Assembly (NCBI GenBank): GCA_002404055.1
Contig: DHIZ01000080.1
Location: 355-64,354, forward strand
Direction of reading: 5' to 3'
From: Chloroflexi bacterium UBA4733
GTDB lineage: Bacteria > Chloroflexota > UBA4733
DNA: 64,000 bases
A model generated the notes under the pieces. It searched no databases and was not told the DNA's origin. It saw nothing but the letters and a program-made list of their open reading frames with translations. Positions 1 through 9,517 of the stretch are shown here, one piece after another (position 1 is the first letter of the stretch; each line of letters begins with the position of its first letter). A program made the position numbers and the translations under genes.

Positions 1-318
1 CGTCCGCCGCGCCTCCGCCACGATCCGCGTCTGCTCTGCCGCGCCGTAGCGGACCCCCGGCCCACCCACATGGCCCGGCTGCAGCGCCGCTATCCCCTCC
101 CGGTTGAAGCGCGCCACCACCGCCCGCACCCAATCGCCGTTCTGTCGCCCCACCCCGTGCGCCGCCGCCACGTAACTCTGTCCATCGGCCACCGCCAGCA
201 GTGCTTTCGCCCGCGCCACATGGCTGGCCGGCTCCTGCCGCGCCCGACTAACCTCCCCCAGCACCATGCGCTCGTCCTCCGTCAACTCCCGTAGCGAGTC
301 CACTCTCCGTCGTGTCAC
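1..318 (-). pseudogene. IS630-family transposase, N-terminal part, cut by the window edge
   Basis: Reading the minus strand from a GTG at 318, the translation runs open to the window edge for about 106 codons. It begins [19 protein letters not shown] and continues through [18 protein letters not shown] and [15 protein letters not shown]. This is the N-terminal helix-turn-helix region of IS630-type transposases: the LRELTxxE opening, the RAxxLLAVADG stretch, the repeated AAxxxGVGRQ helix and the Gly/Pro-rich link to the second helix-turn-helix. The catalytic DDE domain lies beyond the window, so completeness cannot be judged. No GTG/ATG with a convincing ribosome site is visible, and the upstream terminal repeat was not identified. 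It is the first of three adjacent transposase remnants. Confidence 0.65.
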
Positions 319-595
319 ACCATCGCTCCAGCCTGCTGGACCGCAGGCGCCCACCTCCTCCACTGGCCCGCCGCATGCTACCGTGCCTTCCAGGCAATGG
401 CTTGTCTCACGACAAGTGACCCACTAGTACAGGATTCTGGAAGTCACTATGCGGTTCGGCTGGCGTGTTGCAAGGGGGATTGTGCCTGCCTAACCGCCCA
501 AGGCCTTGCAAAACCTCGTACTGGCAGTTTGTCGGAGAGAGGCAGCGCGGTTAGGCGAGGGATGCTAGGCCAGCGTCGTTGCAGAGGAGGGTGCG

Positions 596-772
596 ATGAG
601 CAGGGCGTTTCGGACGGCCGATTATGTGGCGACGCTGGAGGTGCAGGTGCGGTTGGGCGATTGTCTGCCGTCGGCGGGTACCCCCCTGGGTGCTGGCGCG
701 CTTCGTGGTGGACAGTATCGCCCAGTTGGACCTGAGCGTAATGTATGCGCGGTACGGGGAGCGTGGTGGGCC
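596..772 (+). pseudogene. IS1182-family transposase, N-terminal fragment with a frameshift
   Basis: An ATG after a purine-rich ribosome site (GAGGAGGG, near 585) opens MSRAFRTADYVATLEVQVRLGDCLPS. Around the six-C run at 681-686 the family-like reading moves to another frame, giving WVLARFVVDSIAQLDLS and then MYARYGERGGPP. IS1182-type transposases have exactly this opening (a short acidic start, then LARFVVDxVxQLDLSxxYAxYGERGGxPYHP). Homology stops at GGPP, where a 22-bp inverted repeat (773-794) begins. The gene is therefore both frameshifted and truncated by the next insertion. No product is expected. Confidence 0.6.
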
Positions 773-1646
773 GCCCAATACGCATCAATTTAGGATGGGG
801 GGTATGACTGGCTGACAAAAGTCCGTCCGGCGGGCATGCTGTTGGTTTGGCAATACAAGCAGGATGTCAGAAGGGACGAGACGATGGTCAGTGTGCCACA
901 GGTCGCAGCGGTGCTGCAAGCGGTATTGACGACGGGGGCGGACGCGGTGGCGCGGGAGACGGGGTTCATCCAACGGGAGCGGAAGCTGACGGGCGCCACC
1001 TTCGTGCAGGCGCTGGTGTTTGCGTGGTTGGATGACCCGGCGGCGAGTTACGGCCAACTGGTGCAGATGGCGGGCAGTTGCGGGGTGGTGATCAGCCCGC
1101 AGGGACTGGATCAGCGCTTCAGCGAGCAATCGGCGGCGTGCCTGCGGCAGGTGTTGGAGCAGGCGGTGCAGGCGACGGTGCAGGCGACGCCGGTGGCAAT
1201 GCGCGTGCTGCGCCGCTTCGCCGGGGTATATCTGTGGGACAGTACGACGATTCGCCTGCCCGATGTGCTGGGGACGATCTGGCCGGGCTGCGGGGGGCGG
1301 GTGGCGACCAATACGCAGGCGGGCCTCAAGGTGCAGGTGCGTTGGGAGTACATCACCGGGGCATTGGAGTGGGTCGACCTGGAAGCGGGACGGGACAGCG
1401 ACCGCGCGGCCAGCCTGGCGGCTCCGGCCTTGCCCCGAGGCGCCTTGCAAGTCACCGACTTGGGCTACGTGTGCCTGCCCCAACTGCGCACGCTCATCGA
1501 CCAGGGGGTGTTTGTGCTCTCCCGCCTGCCGGTGCAGCCCGCCGTGTTCGATCAGCGTGGCCGACGCTGGCCGCACGCCGCCGCCTATCTGGAGGCGCAG
1601 GGCACGGCGGTCGTGGATCGCGGCCCTAAATTGATGCGTATTGGGC
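773..1646. mobile_element. IS4-type remnant bounded by a perfect 22-bp inverted repeat
   Basis: Bases 773-794 (GCCCAATACGCATCAATTTA then GG) are the exact reverse complement of bases 1625-1646. Identity ends at both outer and inner borders, so the match is exactly 22 bp. The pair brackets the IS4-type transposase fragment, and the left copy sits where the IS1182-type homology ends. These may be terminal repeats of an internally deleted element, or two copies of a short dispersed repeat that recombined. The right copy runs straight into a hairpin repeat (1643-1663). No target-site duplication was recognised. Confidence 0.55.
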
Positions 1647-1738
1647 AGGCACAAGGCCTGCCCCTACGGCGCTCTGTCGCTTGCAAAACCTTGCGGCGCT
1701 CGACGGCAACGTACCTGGCACGCTACTTCACCGGCTAA
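884..1738 (+). pseudogene. IS4-family transposase, 3' truncated
   Basis: The start at 884 is preferred over an ATG at 836 because AGAAGGGACGAG lies just upstream. The protein matches the N-terminal and first catalytic part of IS4-type (RNase H fold, DDE) transposases: a RERKLTGATFVQALVFAWL segment near residues 31-49, then first acid D119 in YLWDSTTIRLPD and second acid D192 in VTDLGYV. After VVDRG (about residue 247) the reading leaves transposase sequence and runs through the inverted repeat and the hairpin repeat to a stop at 1738. The C-terminal block that carries the third catalytic residue (Glu) is missing. Family members are usually well over 400 residues, so this one should be inactive. 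It converges on the macB-like gene with only 3 bp between stops. Confidence 0.7.
1643..1665. repeat. Short palindromic intergenic repeat (GGGCAGGC hairpin plus CCTAC)
   Basis: GGGCAGGC (1643-1650) and GCCTGCCC (1656-1663) form a perfect 8-bp stem with a 5-nt loop and are followed by CTAC. A second element of the same design lies at 19238-19260. Such palindromes ending in CCCCTAC are common dispersed repeats in several phyla. Here it overlaps the 3' end of the broken transposase reading frame. Confidence 0.5.
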
Positions 1739-1741
1739 ATT

Positions 1742-3061
1742 CTATTCGTGCCGCAGCGCCTCAATCGGGTCGAGACCTGCCGCCTTGCGGGCCGGGTAAA
1801 AGCCGAAGAAGATGCCGATCAGAGCGGCAAAGCCGAAGGCCAGCAGGACCGACGCCGGTGCGACCGCCGTTCGCCAGTCGGCAAAGTGGCTGACGGCGAA
1901 CGTGACCAGGAAGCCGAAGATGATGCCGATGATGCCGCCAACTGCCGACAGCGTTACTGCCTCCACGAGGAACTGCAGCAGCACGTCGCGGGACCGGGCG
2001 CCGATCGCCATACGGATGCCAATCTCCCGCGTCCGTTCCGTCACCGACACTAGCATGATGTTCATGATGCCGATGCCGCCCACCAGCAGGGAGACGGCTG
2101 CCACAGCAGTGAGCAGGGTGGCAATGGTATTCGCCGTCTGCTCGTTTGCCTGTAAGATTTGCTGCAGGTTGCGAACCGTGAAGTCATCCGGCTTGTACGA
2201 CGGCAGTCGGTGCGACTGGCGCAGGACCGTCGAGATGTCGGAGATCACACCGTCGATGTTCTGGGTCTGATCGACCTGTACCTGGATTTGGCCGACGTTG
2301 CTCGTACCGAACAGACGCCGTTCGGCGGTCAGGTAGGGAATCAGGATGATGTCGTCCTGGTCCTGAAAGCCGTTGTTGCCCTTGACCGAAAGGACGCCGT
2401 CCACCTGAAAAATGACGTTGCGGATGCGGAAGCGCAGCCCGACGGGGTTGATGCCAGGGAAGACGTTGTCGGCCACCGTCTGGCCGATCATGGCGACGGT
2501 ATTGGCGTTGATTTCGTCGGCCTGGGTAAAGAAGGCGCCGCTGCTGGCGGTGTAGTCCTGAATAGTCTGGTAATCCGGGTAGACACCCTGGACCCGCGTC
2601 TGCCAGTTGAGGCCCTGGTAGGCCACCTGGTTATTACCGCCGATGAGCGGACTGATCGCCGTGATATGCGGCACCTGGCGTTGAATGGCCTGAACGTCCT
2701 TGTCCGTCAATGTCGGCCGCCCGCCTGCCCCCGAGGTAAAACCGCCGATGTTGGTACTTCCCGGCTGGATCGTCACCATATTGGTGCCCAGGCGAGCGAG
2801 TTGCTGTGCGACGGCATCCTTAGCTCCCTGGCCGATGGCAATGACCACAATCACCGCGCCGACACCGATGATGATGCCGAGCATGGTCAACAGCGAACGC
2901 AGCTTGTTCGCTGCGAGCGCCTCGAGCGCTGAGAGCATACTCTGCACGATCGTGGTGAGGGCCGACGAGCCCCCTTTGCGTTCAATCGAAGGCAGCCGCT
3001 TGGGCAGGGCCGGAACCGCTGGAGCAGCAGGCCTCGTAGGGGTCTGGATCGCGGCGCTCAT
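1742..3061 (-). CDS. MacB-like ABC transporter permease
   Basis: This 439-residue inner-membrane protein of the MacB/FtsX permease type would form the membrane channel of an export ABC transporter. It has a short cytosolic N-terminus, a first membrane helix near residues 55-77 (after [18 protein letters not shown]), and a large extracytoplasmic MacB core domain of about 230 residues. Three C-terminal helices follow, with the diagnostic [18 protein letters not shown] motif and the ending [18 protein letters not shown]. The start overlaps the stop of the upstream ATPase by 4 bp, so translation is probably coupled. It is the third gene of an adaptor-ATPase-permease operon. The substrate is unknown; relatives export macrolides, peptides or lipids. 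Confidence 0.9.
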   Translation of the reverse strand: MSAAIQTPTRPAAPAVPALPKRLPSIERKGGSSALTTIVQSMLSALEALAANKLRSLLTMLGIIIGVGAVIVVIAIGQGAKDAVAQQLARLGTNMVTIQPGSTNIGGFTSGAGGRPTLTDKDVQAIQRQVPHITAISPLIGGNNQVAYQGLNWQTRVQGVYPDYQTIQDYTASSGAFFTQADEINANTVAMIGQTVADNVFPGINPVGLRFRIRNVIFQVDGVLSVKGNNGFQDQDDIILIPYLTAERRLFGTSNVGQIQVQVDQTQNIDGVISDISTVLRQSHRLPSYKPDDFTVRNLQQILQANEQTANTIATLLTAVAAVSLLVGGIGIMNIMLVSVTERTREIGIRMAIGARSRDVLLQFLVEAVTLSAVGGIIGIIFGFLVTFAVSHFADWRTAVAPASVLLAFGFAALIGIFFGFYPARKAAGLDPIEALRHE

Positions 3062-3888
3062 GCAACTTCCTCCTGGCCGATGATCGGTAACGTCGGCAGC
3101 ACCTCGTTGGCTTGCCGTACAGTGGGCACGAGCGTGTCGCGCACGACCTTGCCGTCGCGAAAGACCACGTTGCGTTTGCAGTAGGCGGCAACGTCCGCCT
3201 CGTGGGTGACCAGGAGAATGGTGATGCCGGCTTCGTTCAGTTCTTGCAGGATCGCCATGACTTCGACACTGGTCCGGCTGTCCAGGTTGCCGGTTGGCTC
3301 GTCGGCCAGAATCAGGGCAGGATTATTGACGAGGCTGCGGGCAATAGCGACACGCTGCTGCTGGCCGCCGGAGAGTTCGCTCGGCCGATGGTCAGCACGG
3401 TCGGCCAGCCCGACGAGGCGCAGCGCCTCTTGCGCGCGCTGGCGGCGCTGGCCACCGCCAATGCCGGCATAGAGCATCGGCAGCATGACGTTGCCGATGG
3501 CCGTCTGACGCGGCAGCAGATTGAACCCCTGGAAGATGAAGCCAACCTTCCGGTTCCGGATAGCGGCCAGTTGGTCGCGCGACAGCGCACTGACGAGGGC
3601 TCCATCCAACCAGTAGCTGCCGGCGGAGGGGCGATCTAACGCACCCACCAGGTTCATGAAAGTGGATTTGCCGGACCCGGAAGGTCCCATCACTGCGACG
3701 AATTCGCCGGGCATGACCTGAAGATCGACGCCGCGCAGGGCACGTACGACGTTGGTCCCCATGCGATATTCCTTGGTCAAACCCTCGACCCGGATGATCG
3801 GCTGTTCGGTGCGCCGGACTGACTCCTCAATGCCGTTGCCGTTCGTCATACCGTTCAGGGCGTGGTAGCCGCCGTTACTGCTCATCAC
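3058..3888 (-). CDS. MacB/LolD-type ABC transporter ATP-binding protein
   Basis: This 276-residue ATPase would drive the MacB-like permease encoded next to it. All motifs are intact: Walker A GPSGSGKS (68-75), Q-loop near Q120 ([10 protein letters not shown]), signature [16 protein letters not shown] from about 172, Walker [13 protein letters not shown] ending near 203, and an H-loop in LLVTHE. The [10 protein letters not shown] and TGNLDS wording is typical of the LolD/MacB branch. The first 30 or so residues precede the ABC domain and are low in conservation, so a start at the internal Met14 is possible. It overlaps both neighbours by 4 bp, which indicates an operon read from 6464 down to 1742. 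Confidence 0.92.
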   Translation of the reverse strand: MMSSNGGYHALNGMTNGNGIEESVRRTEQPIIRVEGLTKEYRMGTNVVRALRGVDLQVMPGEFVAVMGPSGSGKSTFMNLVGALDRPSAGSYWLDGALVSALSRDQLAAIRNRKVGFIFQGFNLLPRQTAIGNVMLPMLYAGIGGGQRRQRAQEALRLVGLADRADHRPSELSGGQQQRVAIARSLVNNPALILADEPTGNLDSRTSVEVMAILQELNEAGITILLVTHEADVAAYCKRNVVFRDGKVVRDTLVPTVRQANEVLPTLPIIGQEEVA

Positions 3889-6464
3889 CCGCCCCGACCT
3901 CCGAACGCGCCGCCGCCGCCGCCCGGCCGTCCGCCGACAGCTGGACTCGTCGGGCGGGCGCCTCCCACACTACCCGTACCGATGACGATGGTCTGGCCGG
4001 CGCTGAGGCCGGAGACCACCTCTGTGTTGCGTCCGTCGCTCAGCCCGACCTGGATCAAGCGCAAGGTTGCCGTGCCGTTTTCCATGACCAGAATCGGCGC
4101 GCGCAGCGCCGCGGTTTGGCTGGTTGCACTGCCCGCGGCAGCGCGTTGTCCGCGTTGCGCCTGGTTGCCCTGCGCGGCGGTGTTGGTACCCGTGCCCTGT
4201 GCGGTGCGGGTACCGCCGGCGCCTCCCCTTGCCAACGTGCCGCTCGCGCCGCCGACGCCCGTCGCTGGCGACCGCAGGGAGACCGTGCCGTTTCGACTCG
4301 TTGTCAAGCTGCTGCTGATTGATTCGCTCACCGACGCACTGCCGCCGACACTTCGTGCCGCGTTCGGACCGCCCGCAATGGGCGTCCCTGCCGCGGCCTG
4401 ACGCTGCAGTTGGGTACGTGCAAAGGAAAGTGCTGCGCTGGGGACAACCAGCACGCCGGTACGCTGGTCAGTGACGATGTTGACGTTGGCGGTCATGCCG
4501 GGCAGCAGCTTGGTGGTTGTCGGATCAATCGTGCTGGTGACGTTGTAGTTGACGATGTTCTGTTGCACTGCGCCGAGCGGCTGAATGACGGCTACTTTGC
4601 CGGTAAACGTCTGGGTGGGGAAGGCGTCGATCGTGAAGTCGACGGGTTCCCCCAGATTGATCTTGGCCATGTCGGCCTCATTGACCTGGGCGATCACTTG
4701 CAGGGTACTCAGATTATTCAGGAGGATGAAGCCGTTGGCCGCTCCGTTGGTCGCTACCGCGCTCACTGAACCGCCTGCCAGGTACTGCCCGGTGTTGCCA
4801 TTCACCTGGGCAATGGTGGCGTCGATGGGCGACTTCAAAACAGTGGAGTCGACGTTGGCTTGGGCCGTTTGCAATGCTGCAGTGGCGTTCTCGACCTGGG
4901 CCCTGGCCGCGTCAAGGTCGGCCTGGGTGGGCGGAGCCTGGAGTTGAGCGAGCGCTGCCTGCGCCGTTTTCACTGCCTGTGTGTCGGCGTCCACGGTAGC
5001 CTGGGCTGCCTGCAAGGCCGAGGCCGCTTTTGTCGTTTGGCCGTCCAGCGCGGTCTGCGCCGTCTTGACGCCCGAGGTCGCCGTGTCTATCTGCTGCTGT
5101 GCTGCCTGCAGTTGGGCACTGTTCTTCGCTCCGTCCGAGGCGAGAGCGGTCTGCGCCGTCTTCAGAGCGCCCTGAGCGGAGTCGATGGATGTCTGCGCCT
5201 GCACGACGTTGCCCTGGAACTTGGCGGTGTCGTTATTCAAGGCGGCCTGCGCTGTCTTCAAGGCATTTGTGGCCTGGTCGACGGCCTGCTGGGCGGTGAG
5301 ACTCGTGGCTTGTTGCCTGGCTTTGTCCGAGTTGGCGGCATCCTCGGCCGTCTTCAACGCCGACTGGGCGGTGGCCAGCGTCTGCTGACCTTGCGTCTGC
5401 GTCTGCTGAATCTGCGCCTGAATCGAGGTGATAGCAGTCAACTTGGTATTCACGGCGGCGTTCGCAGCGTCGCATCCCGCCTGACTATTGGCGTGATTGC
5501 CCAGGTTGCAGGCGGCATCACGGCTGATTTGGGCGGTGTTCAAGTCGTTGTTCGCCTGGGCAAGCTGCTGTTGCTGCACCGGTGTTCCGGCGGCTAACGT
5601 CGCCTGGGTGTTCTGGAAGGCCCGCTGGGCATTTTGCACTGCGGTAGCATCCGCCTGGAGGGCGGCAGCAACTTGCTGGGCTGTGGACGCCTGATTCTGC
5701 TTGGCGTTGTTCAACGATTGCTGGGCATTCTGGAGCGCCACCTGGTCGGCCTGCGTGCTGGCGACGATCTGCGCTTGCACGGAGTTGTAGTTTTTCTGGG
5801 CATTGGAAAGGGCGGTTTGCGCGTTGGCAACGGCTTGCCGATCAGCGTCTACACTCTTAGCTAGTTCGTTCTGAACCGTCTGGTAGTTCGCCTGCGCATC
5901 AGCGAGCGATTGTTGCGCGTTGGCCAGCGTCACCTGGGCAGTTTGCAGGTCTTTCGCATTCTGATCCGCCACCAATTGAACATTCTTTTGGGCGTTGGCG
6001 AGATTGGACTGGGCACTATTGATCGCCTGCTGCGACACGGCGATTTGCTGGGGAGTGGGACCTGTCGTTAGCTTGGCAAGCGCCGCCTTCTGCTGATCGA
6101 GGGTCGCCGTGGTTTGATTGAGCGTGTTTTGGAAATCTGTGGCGTCCTCTTTGGCCAGCACTTCGCCGGTCGTGACCTTGTCGCCTGGTTTGACCAGAAT
6201 TTCGGTGATCTTGCCGTTCTGCTTGAAGGTCAGCGGGATCGATTGCGCGGTGCTGATGGGTCCGGTTGCCGCCACGACGACCGACACGTTGCCTTTGCTC
6301 ACCTGCGCCGTCTGGTAGGTTGGCGCTGTACTTGCCCCCGTGCGACCGCGCACAAAATACACGATGCCGCCAGCCCCGACGATAACGATCAAGAGTAGCG
6401 CCAGCAAACGCATAGGCAGCGAACTGAGTCCCCGAGCGGCGGTAGTCTGTCCAATCACCGGCAT
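3885..6464 (-). CDS. HlyD/MacA-type membrane fusion protein with a giant coiled-coil hairpin
   Basis: This adaptor subunit belongs to the MacAB-like exporter. One N-terminal membrane helix (about 17-38) is followed by the first half of a biotinyl-lipoyl domain ([20 protein letters not shown]). About 430 residues of Ala/Gln-rich heptad sequence come next (AQ-x-x-L-x-x-A repeats, roughly 110-540). The second lipoyl half ([19 protein letters not shown]), the beta-barrel and the membrane-proximal part follow. A Gly/Ser/Ala-rich C-terminal tail ends in [16 protein letters not shown]. At 859 residues it is about twice a typical MacA (near 370-450), and almost all the excess is the hairpin. Two cysteines (AACNLG and QAGCDAA) lie near its middle. 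A GTG two codons in has the better ribosome-site spacing. Confidence 0.88.
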   Translation of the reverse strand: MPVIGQTTAARGLSSLPMRLLALLLIVIVGAGGIVYFVRGRTGASTAPTYQTAQVSKGNVSVVVAATGPISTAQSIPLTFKQNGKITEILVKPGDKVTTGEVLAKEDATDFQNTLNQTTATLDQQKAALAKLTTGPTPQQIAVSQQAINSAQSNLANAQKNVQLVADQNAKDLQTAQVTLANAQQSLADAQANYQTVQNELAKSVDADRQAVANAQTALSNAQKNYNSVQAQIVASTQADQVALQNAQQSLNNAKQNQASTAQQVAAALQADATAVQNAQRAFQNTQATLAAGTPVQQQQLAQANNDLNTAQISRDAACNLGNHANSQAGCDAANAAVNTKLTAITSIQAQIQQTQTQGQQTLATAQSALKTAEDAANSDKARQQATSLTAQQAVDQATNALKTAQAALNNDTAKFQGNVVQAQTSIDSAQGALKTAQTALASDGAKNSAQLQAAQQQIDTATSGVKTAQTALDGQTTKAASALQAAQATVDADTQAVKTAQAALAQLQAPPTQADLDAARAQVENATAALQTAQANVDSTVLKSPIDATIAQVNGNTGQYLAGGSVSAVATNGAANGFILLNNLSTLQVIAQVNEADMAKINLGEPVDFTIDAFPTQTFTGKVAVIQPLGAVQQNIVNYNVTSTIDPTTTKLLPGMTANVNIVTDQRTGVLVVPSAALSFARTQLQRQAAAGTPIAGGPNAARSVGGSASVSESISSSLTTSRNGTVSLRSPATGVGGASGTLARGGAGGTRTAQGTGTNTAAQGNQAQRGQRAAAGSATSQTAALRAPILVMENGTATLRLIQVGLSDGRNTEVVSGLSAGQTIVIGTGSVGGARPTSPAVGGRPGGGGGAFGGRGG

Positions 6465-6960
6465 TGTCCTTCACCGTGGCAAACAATTGAGAGACATTGG
6501 CGAACAGCGGAACCGTTGTCAGGCGCGCAACGCCCAACTCCTATGATACACAGAATCGGAATGTTCGGTCGTTGGCCCAACCTTAAGACATTGTGAATAA
6601 TAGATCAACTCATTCGCTTGGCGTGTATTTGACGCAGACATCGCCGGACTGGTATCGTGGTGCATCCCGGTTGGGATTGCCTTGGAGTTCTTCTTTTTTT
6701 GTCGGTAGCGATCTCGGTACTCTTCAATCCGAGCTTCGCAAGCGATTCGCCCTGGCTCCTCACTCGGAGCCGGGCCGAATCGCTTCCAGCAGTCAGCGCT
6801 GGCGCAGTCGGTGGTGGACCTTGAGCACTGCCTCGCCTCATGATGCTACAGCCACGCTGGAATACTGCTACCATAGGGCCGCCGCAATAGGCGGTTCCCG
6901 GTCGCGCACAGTGCTGCGGGCGGTCCGGAGAAGGCAGTAGGGAGATGAAGAGGTGACAGG
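6465..6960. other. Divergent intergenic region with one strong stem-loop
   Basis: About 496 bp separate the efflux operon (leftward) from the oxidoreductase gene (rightward). It should hold promoters for both, but no convincing -35/-10 pair could be chosen. It contains an eight-T run near 6693-6700 and a long hairpin at 6740-6785. A reading frame from 6593 has no ribosome site or recognisable homology and is not called. Confidence 0.4.
6740..6785. repeat. Long imperfect stem-loop
   Basis: AAGCGATTCG (6740-6749) pairs perfectly with CGAATCGCTT (6776-6785). A further nine or ten pairs form inside it between CCCTGGCTCC and GGAGCCGGG, with one small bulge and a 5-6 nt loop. It lies about 180 bp upstream of the oxidoreductase start. 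It could be an old palindromic repeat or a leader structure, and nothing distinguishes the two. Confidence 0.5.
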
Positions 6961-8196
6961 ATGCGACTGGGACTCATTGGTTGCGGGGGTATTGCCCGCG
7001 CTCGCCACCTGACGGCACTGGAGAAGCTCCACCAGGTCGACCGCGACCGCGATGTGGAGCTGGTGGCAGTCGCTGATAGCGTCGCGCAGAATGCGGAAAT
7101 GGCGGCCGACTGGTCGGCCGAGCATCTGGGTCTGCGACCGACACAGTACAGCGATTACCGGCAGATGCTGACCGACGGCACCGTGGATGCTGTGGACATC
7201 TGTTTACCACACGGCTTGCACCACGTCGCGGGGATCGACGCCTTCCAGGCAGGGTGTGATGTCTTGCTGGAGAAACCGTTCACCGTCACGATGAAAACGG
7301 GGCGGGCCCTGGTCAATGCGGGGCAAAAGGCCGGCAAGGTACTCGCCCTGGCAGTGCCAATGCGCCGCATGCCCGGTGAGCGTGCCGCCAACTGGGCGAT
7401 CAACGACGCGCACCTGATCGGCGAACCACGCGCCTTCTTCTGCCACGACGTCCGTCCGCGCCCAGCGCCGCGACCCCGCCCGGCGGCTGCGGCTGCGCCG
7501 GCCGCCGGCGAGCGACGGCCGGTCCGCGAGAACTGGCGCGCCGATCGGGCGATGTCGGGTGGCGCGATGGTTGTCGACAGCGGCTTTCATTTCATGGATA
7601 GCGTTCGCATGTTCTTCGGGGAAGTCGATCATGTCTACGCTGAGCTGCGCGGCTTTGGGCCAGACGGGGCGAACACGGTGCGGGAAGGCCGGGAGAACAC
7701 GGCGATCGTCACCTTCACCTTCGCCAGTGGCGTCGTCGGCAGTTGGACCTGGTCGGCCGGCCTGACAGGGCACGCGGCCAGCAGCTTGATTATCTACGGG
7801 AGCGCCGGCTCGCTCACGGACACTGGCACGCATAGTCAGTACGCGGTCTACCACCTCTTCATGAATGGCGGGGAACTGAAGACCAGCGACGATCAGGTCA
7901 TCACACTGGACGAACTGAAGGAGCGCTATCTGGCCACACTGTCCGCTGAGCAGCGCGACCATGTCTTCCCGGGTGGCCTCACCGACGAGTTCGCTATCGA
8001 GATGCACGACTTCTTCGAAGCGGTGCGCAACGGGACGCAGCCGGAGGTCAACGGCGAGGACGGCCTGCGCACCCTGGCGTTGCCGCTGGCCGTGTATGAG
8101 TCCGGCTACAGCGGCCAGGCAGTAGCCGTGGCGGACGTGCTATCCGGCAAGGTGCATGCCTACCAGGACGAGATCGACGCGCGCTGGCCGGTGTGA
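6961..8196 (+). CDS. Gfo/Idh/MocA-family NAD(P)-dependent oxidoreductase
   Basis: This soluble 411-residue dehydrogenase belongs to the sugar/inositol/oxo-sugar family. The Rossmann domain opens MRLGLIGCGGIARARH, the family EKPF motif is at 104-107 with Lys105, and the C-terminal fold carries GGAMVVDSGFHFMD with Asp206 and His210 in the usual catalytic positions. A Pro/Ala/Arg-rich insert (about 165-188, RPRPAPRPRP followed by alanines) interrupts the C-terminal domain between two conserved blocks and looks like a flexible loop. AGGTGACAGG precedes the ATG. The substrate cannot be named. A rhamnose-isomerase-like gene and several sugar transporters elsewhere in the window make a sugar or sugar-acid substrate likely. 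Confidence 0.88.
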   Translation: MRLGLIGCGGIARARHLTALEKLHQVDRDRDVELVAVADSVAQNAEMAADWSAEHLGLRPTQYSDYRQMLTDGTVDAVDICLPHGLHHVAGIDAFQAGCDVLLEKPFTVTMKTGRALVNAGQKAGKVLALAVPMRRMPGERAANWAINDAHLIGEPRAFFCHDVRPRPAPRPRPAAAAAPAAGERRPVRENWRADRAMSGGAMVVDSGFHFMDSVRMFFGEVDHVYAELRGFGPDGANTVREGRENTAIVTFTFASGVVGSWTWSAGLTGHAASSLIIYGSAGSLTDTGTHSQYAVYHLFMNGGELKTSDDQVITLDELKERYLATLSAEQRDHVFPGGLTDEFAIEMHDFFEAVRNGTQPEVNGEDGLRTLALPLAVYESGYSGQAVAVADVLSGKVHAYQDEIDARWPV

Positions 8197-8238
8197 AGGG
8201 ACGGCGTTGGGATGGCGACGTGGTCCGCCATCCCAACG

Positions 8239-9492
8239 TCAGCGCCGCTCGATTTGCAAGAGGGGAAGCGCGCGGGAGGCGCGGATGCTGACCTGGGCGG
8301 CCATGGCCTTGGCGACGCGGTCGAAGGCGTCGCGTTGTGGTGACGCGTCCGGTTGCGCGCTGATCGGGACGCCGCGGTCGCCGCTCTCGCGCACTTGCTC
8401 GTCGAGAGGGACCTCACCCAGGAAGGGTGCGTGCAACTGCTCGCAAAGACGGTGCGCGCCGCCATGGCTGAAGATGTCTGTGCGTTCGCCGCAGTGGGTG
8501 CAGACAAAGTAGCTCATGTTCTCGACGAAACCGAGAATCGGCACGTGCAGTTGCTTGAACATGGCGTGGGCCTTGGCGGCTATGCCGAGCGCCACGTGCT
8601 GAGGAGTGGAAACGATGACGATGCCGGTGAGGTTGAGCACCTGGGCAATTGTCAACTGCACGTCGCCGGTTCCCGGCGGGAGGTCGATCAGCAGGTAGTC
8701 GAGTTCCCCCCAGTCCACGTCGCGGATCATCTGGGCGACGGCCTGGCTGATCATCGGCCCCCGCCAGATAATCGCCTGGTCGTCGGGCACCAGGAAGCCC
8801 ATCGACATCACCAGCACGCCGTAGGCCCGTAATGGCTGCAGTCGCTCGTTGATGACATTCGGATTCTCGTGGAGACCCAGCATAGCGGGCACGCTCGGCC
8901 CGTAGATGTCGGCGTCCAGCAAACCAACCCGAGCGCCGGTGCGGGCCAGCGCGACTGCCAGGTTTGTGGCGACTGTCGATTTGCCGACACCGCCTTTGCC
9001 ACTGGCAATACCGATAGTGTTGCGGACGCCCGGCAATTCCGCCCGCTGCGCGCCGCCGCGAACGTTGGCCGTCATGGCAACGTCAACTGCTTCGACGCCG
9101 GGTAACGTCAGCACGGCCGCGCGCGCCGCCGCTTGCAGTTGGTCACGAACGGGGCAGGCGGGTGTCGTCAGTTCGAAGGTGAACGCAACGTGTACGCCCT
9201 GATCTCCGGGTGTTATGACAATGTTTTTGATCATGCCCAGAGCGACGATGTCGCGGTGCAGGTCGGGGTCTTCAACGCTGCGCAACGCCTGAAGCACGGC
9301 CGCGTCGTCCACGCCGCCGACCGCCGCTCCGGCCGGTGTCCGGCTGTTGCCGGTAGCGGGTCCTGTAGGCGCCTGGGTGGTGGCGGCCGGTATCGAAGCC
9401 GTGTGGCCGTTCGACGCTGGCCGGCGAAAGCCGAATAGTGGCAAGGTATTATCTCCGTACAGTGCGACGAAGCCGACTTGGGTGCTCGTCAT
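8239..9492 (-). CDS. Mrp/ApbC-family iron-sulfur cluster carrier ATPase
   Basis: This 417-residue protein belongs to the Mrp/NBP35 family, cytosolic P-loop proteins that bind a labile 4Fe-4S cluster and pass it to apo-enzymes. About 60 low-complexity residues are followed by a MIP18 (DUF59) domain (63-145, VLQALRSVEDPDLHRDIV). The ATPase follows, with deviant Walker A GKGGVGKS at 165-172, DADIYGPSVP, and DYLLIDLPPGTGD. The cluster-binding CxxC is CTHC in YFVCTHCGERTDIF. The DUF59-ATPase fusion is common in this family. It converges on the oxidoreductase upstream in the window (42 bp between stops). Confidence 0.93.
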   Translation of the reverse strand: MTSTQVGFVALYGDNTLPLFGFRRPASNGHTASIPAATTQAPTGPATGNSRTPAGAAVGGVDDAAVLQALRSVEDPDLHRDIVALGMIKNIVITPGDQGVHVAFTFELTTPACPVRDQLQAAARAAVLTLPGVEAVDVAMTANVRGGAQRAELPGVRNTIGIASGKGGVGKSTVATNLAVALARTGARVGLLDADIYGPSVPAMLGLHENPNVINERLQPLRAYGVLVMSMGFLVPDDQAIIWRGPMISQAVAQMIRDVDWGELDYLLIDLPPGTGDVQLTIAQVLNLTGIVIVSTPQHVALGIAAKAHAMFKQLHVPILGFVENMSYFVCTHCGERTDIFSHGGAHRLCEQLHAPFLGEVPLDEQVRESGDRGVPISAQPDASPQRDAFDRVAKAMAAQVSIRASRALPLLQIERR

Positions 9493-9517
9493 GCTACCAC
9501 TGGACGATCGCGCGGTA

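Noticed and set aside
6593..6940. 115-codon plus-strand reading frame upstream of the oxidoreductase gene
   Set aside because: No ribosome site, no recognisable motif, and it covers a hairpin and a T-run in a divergent intergenic region.
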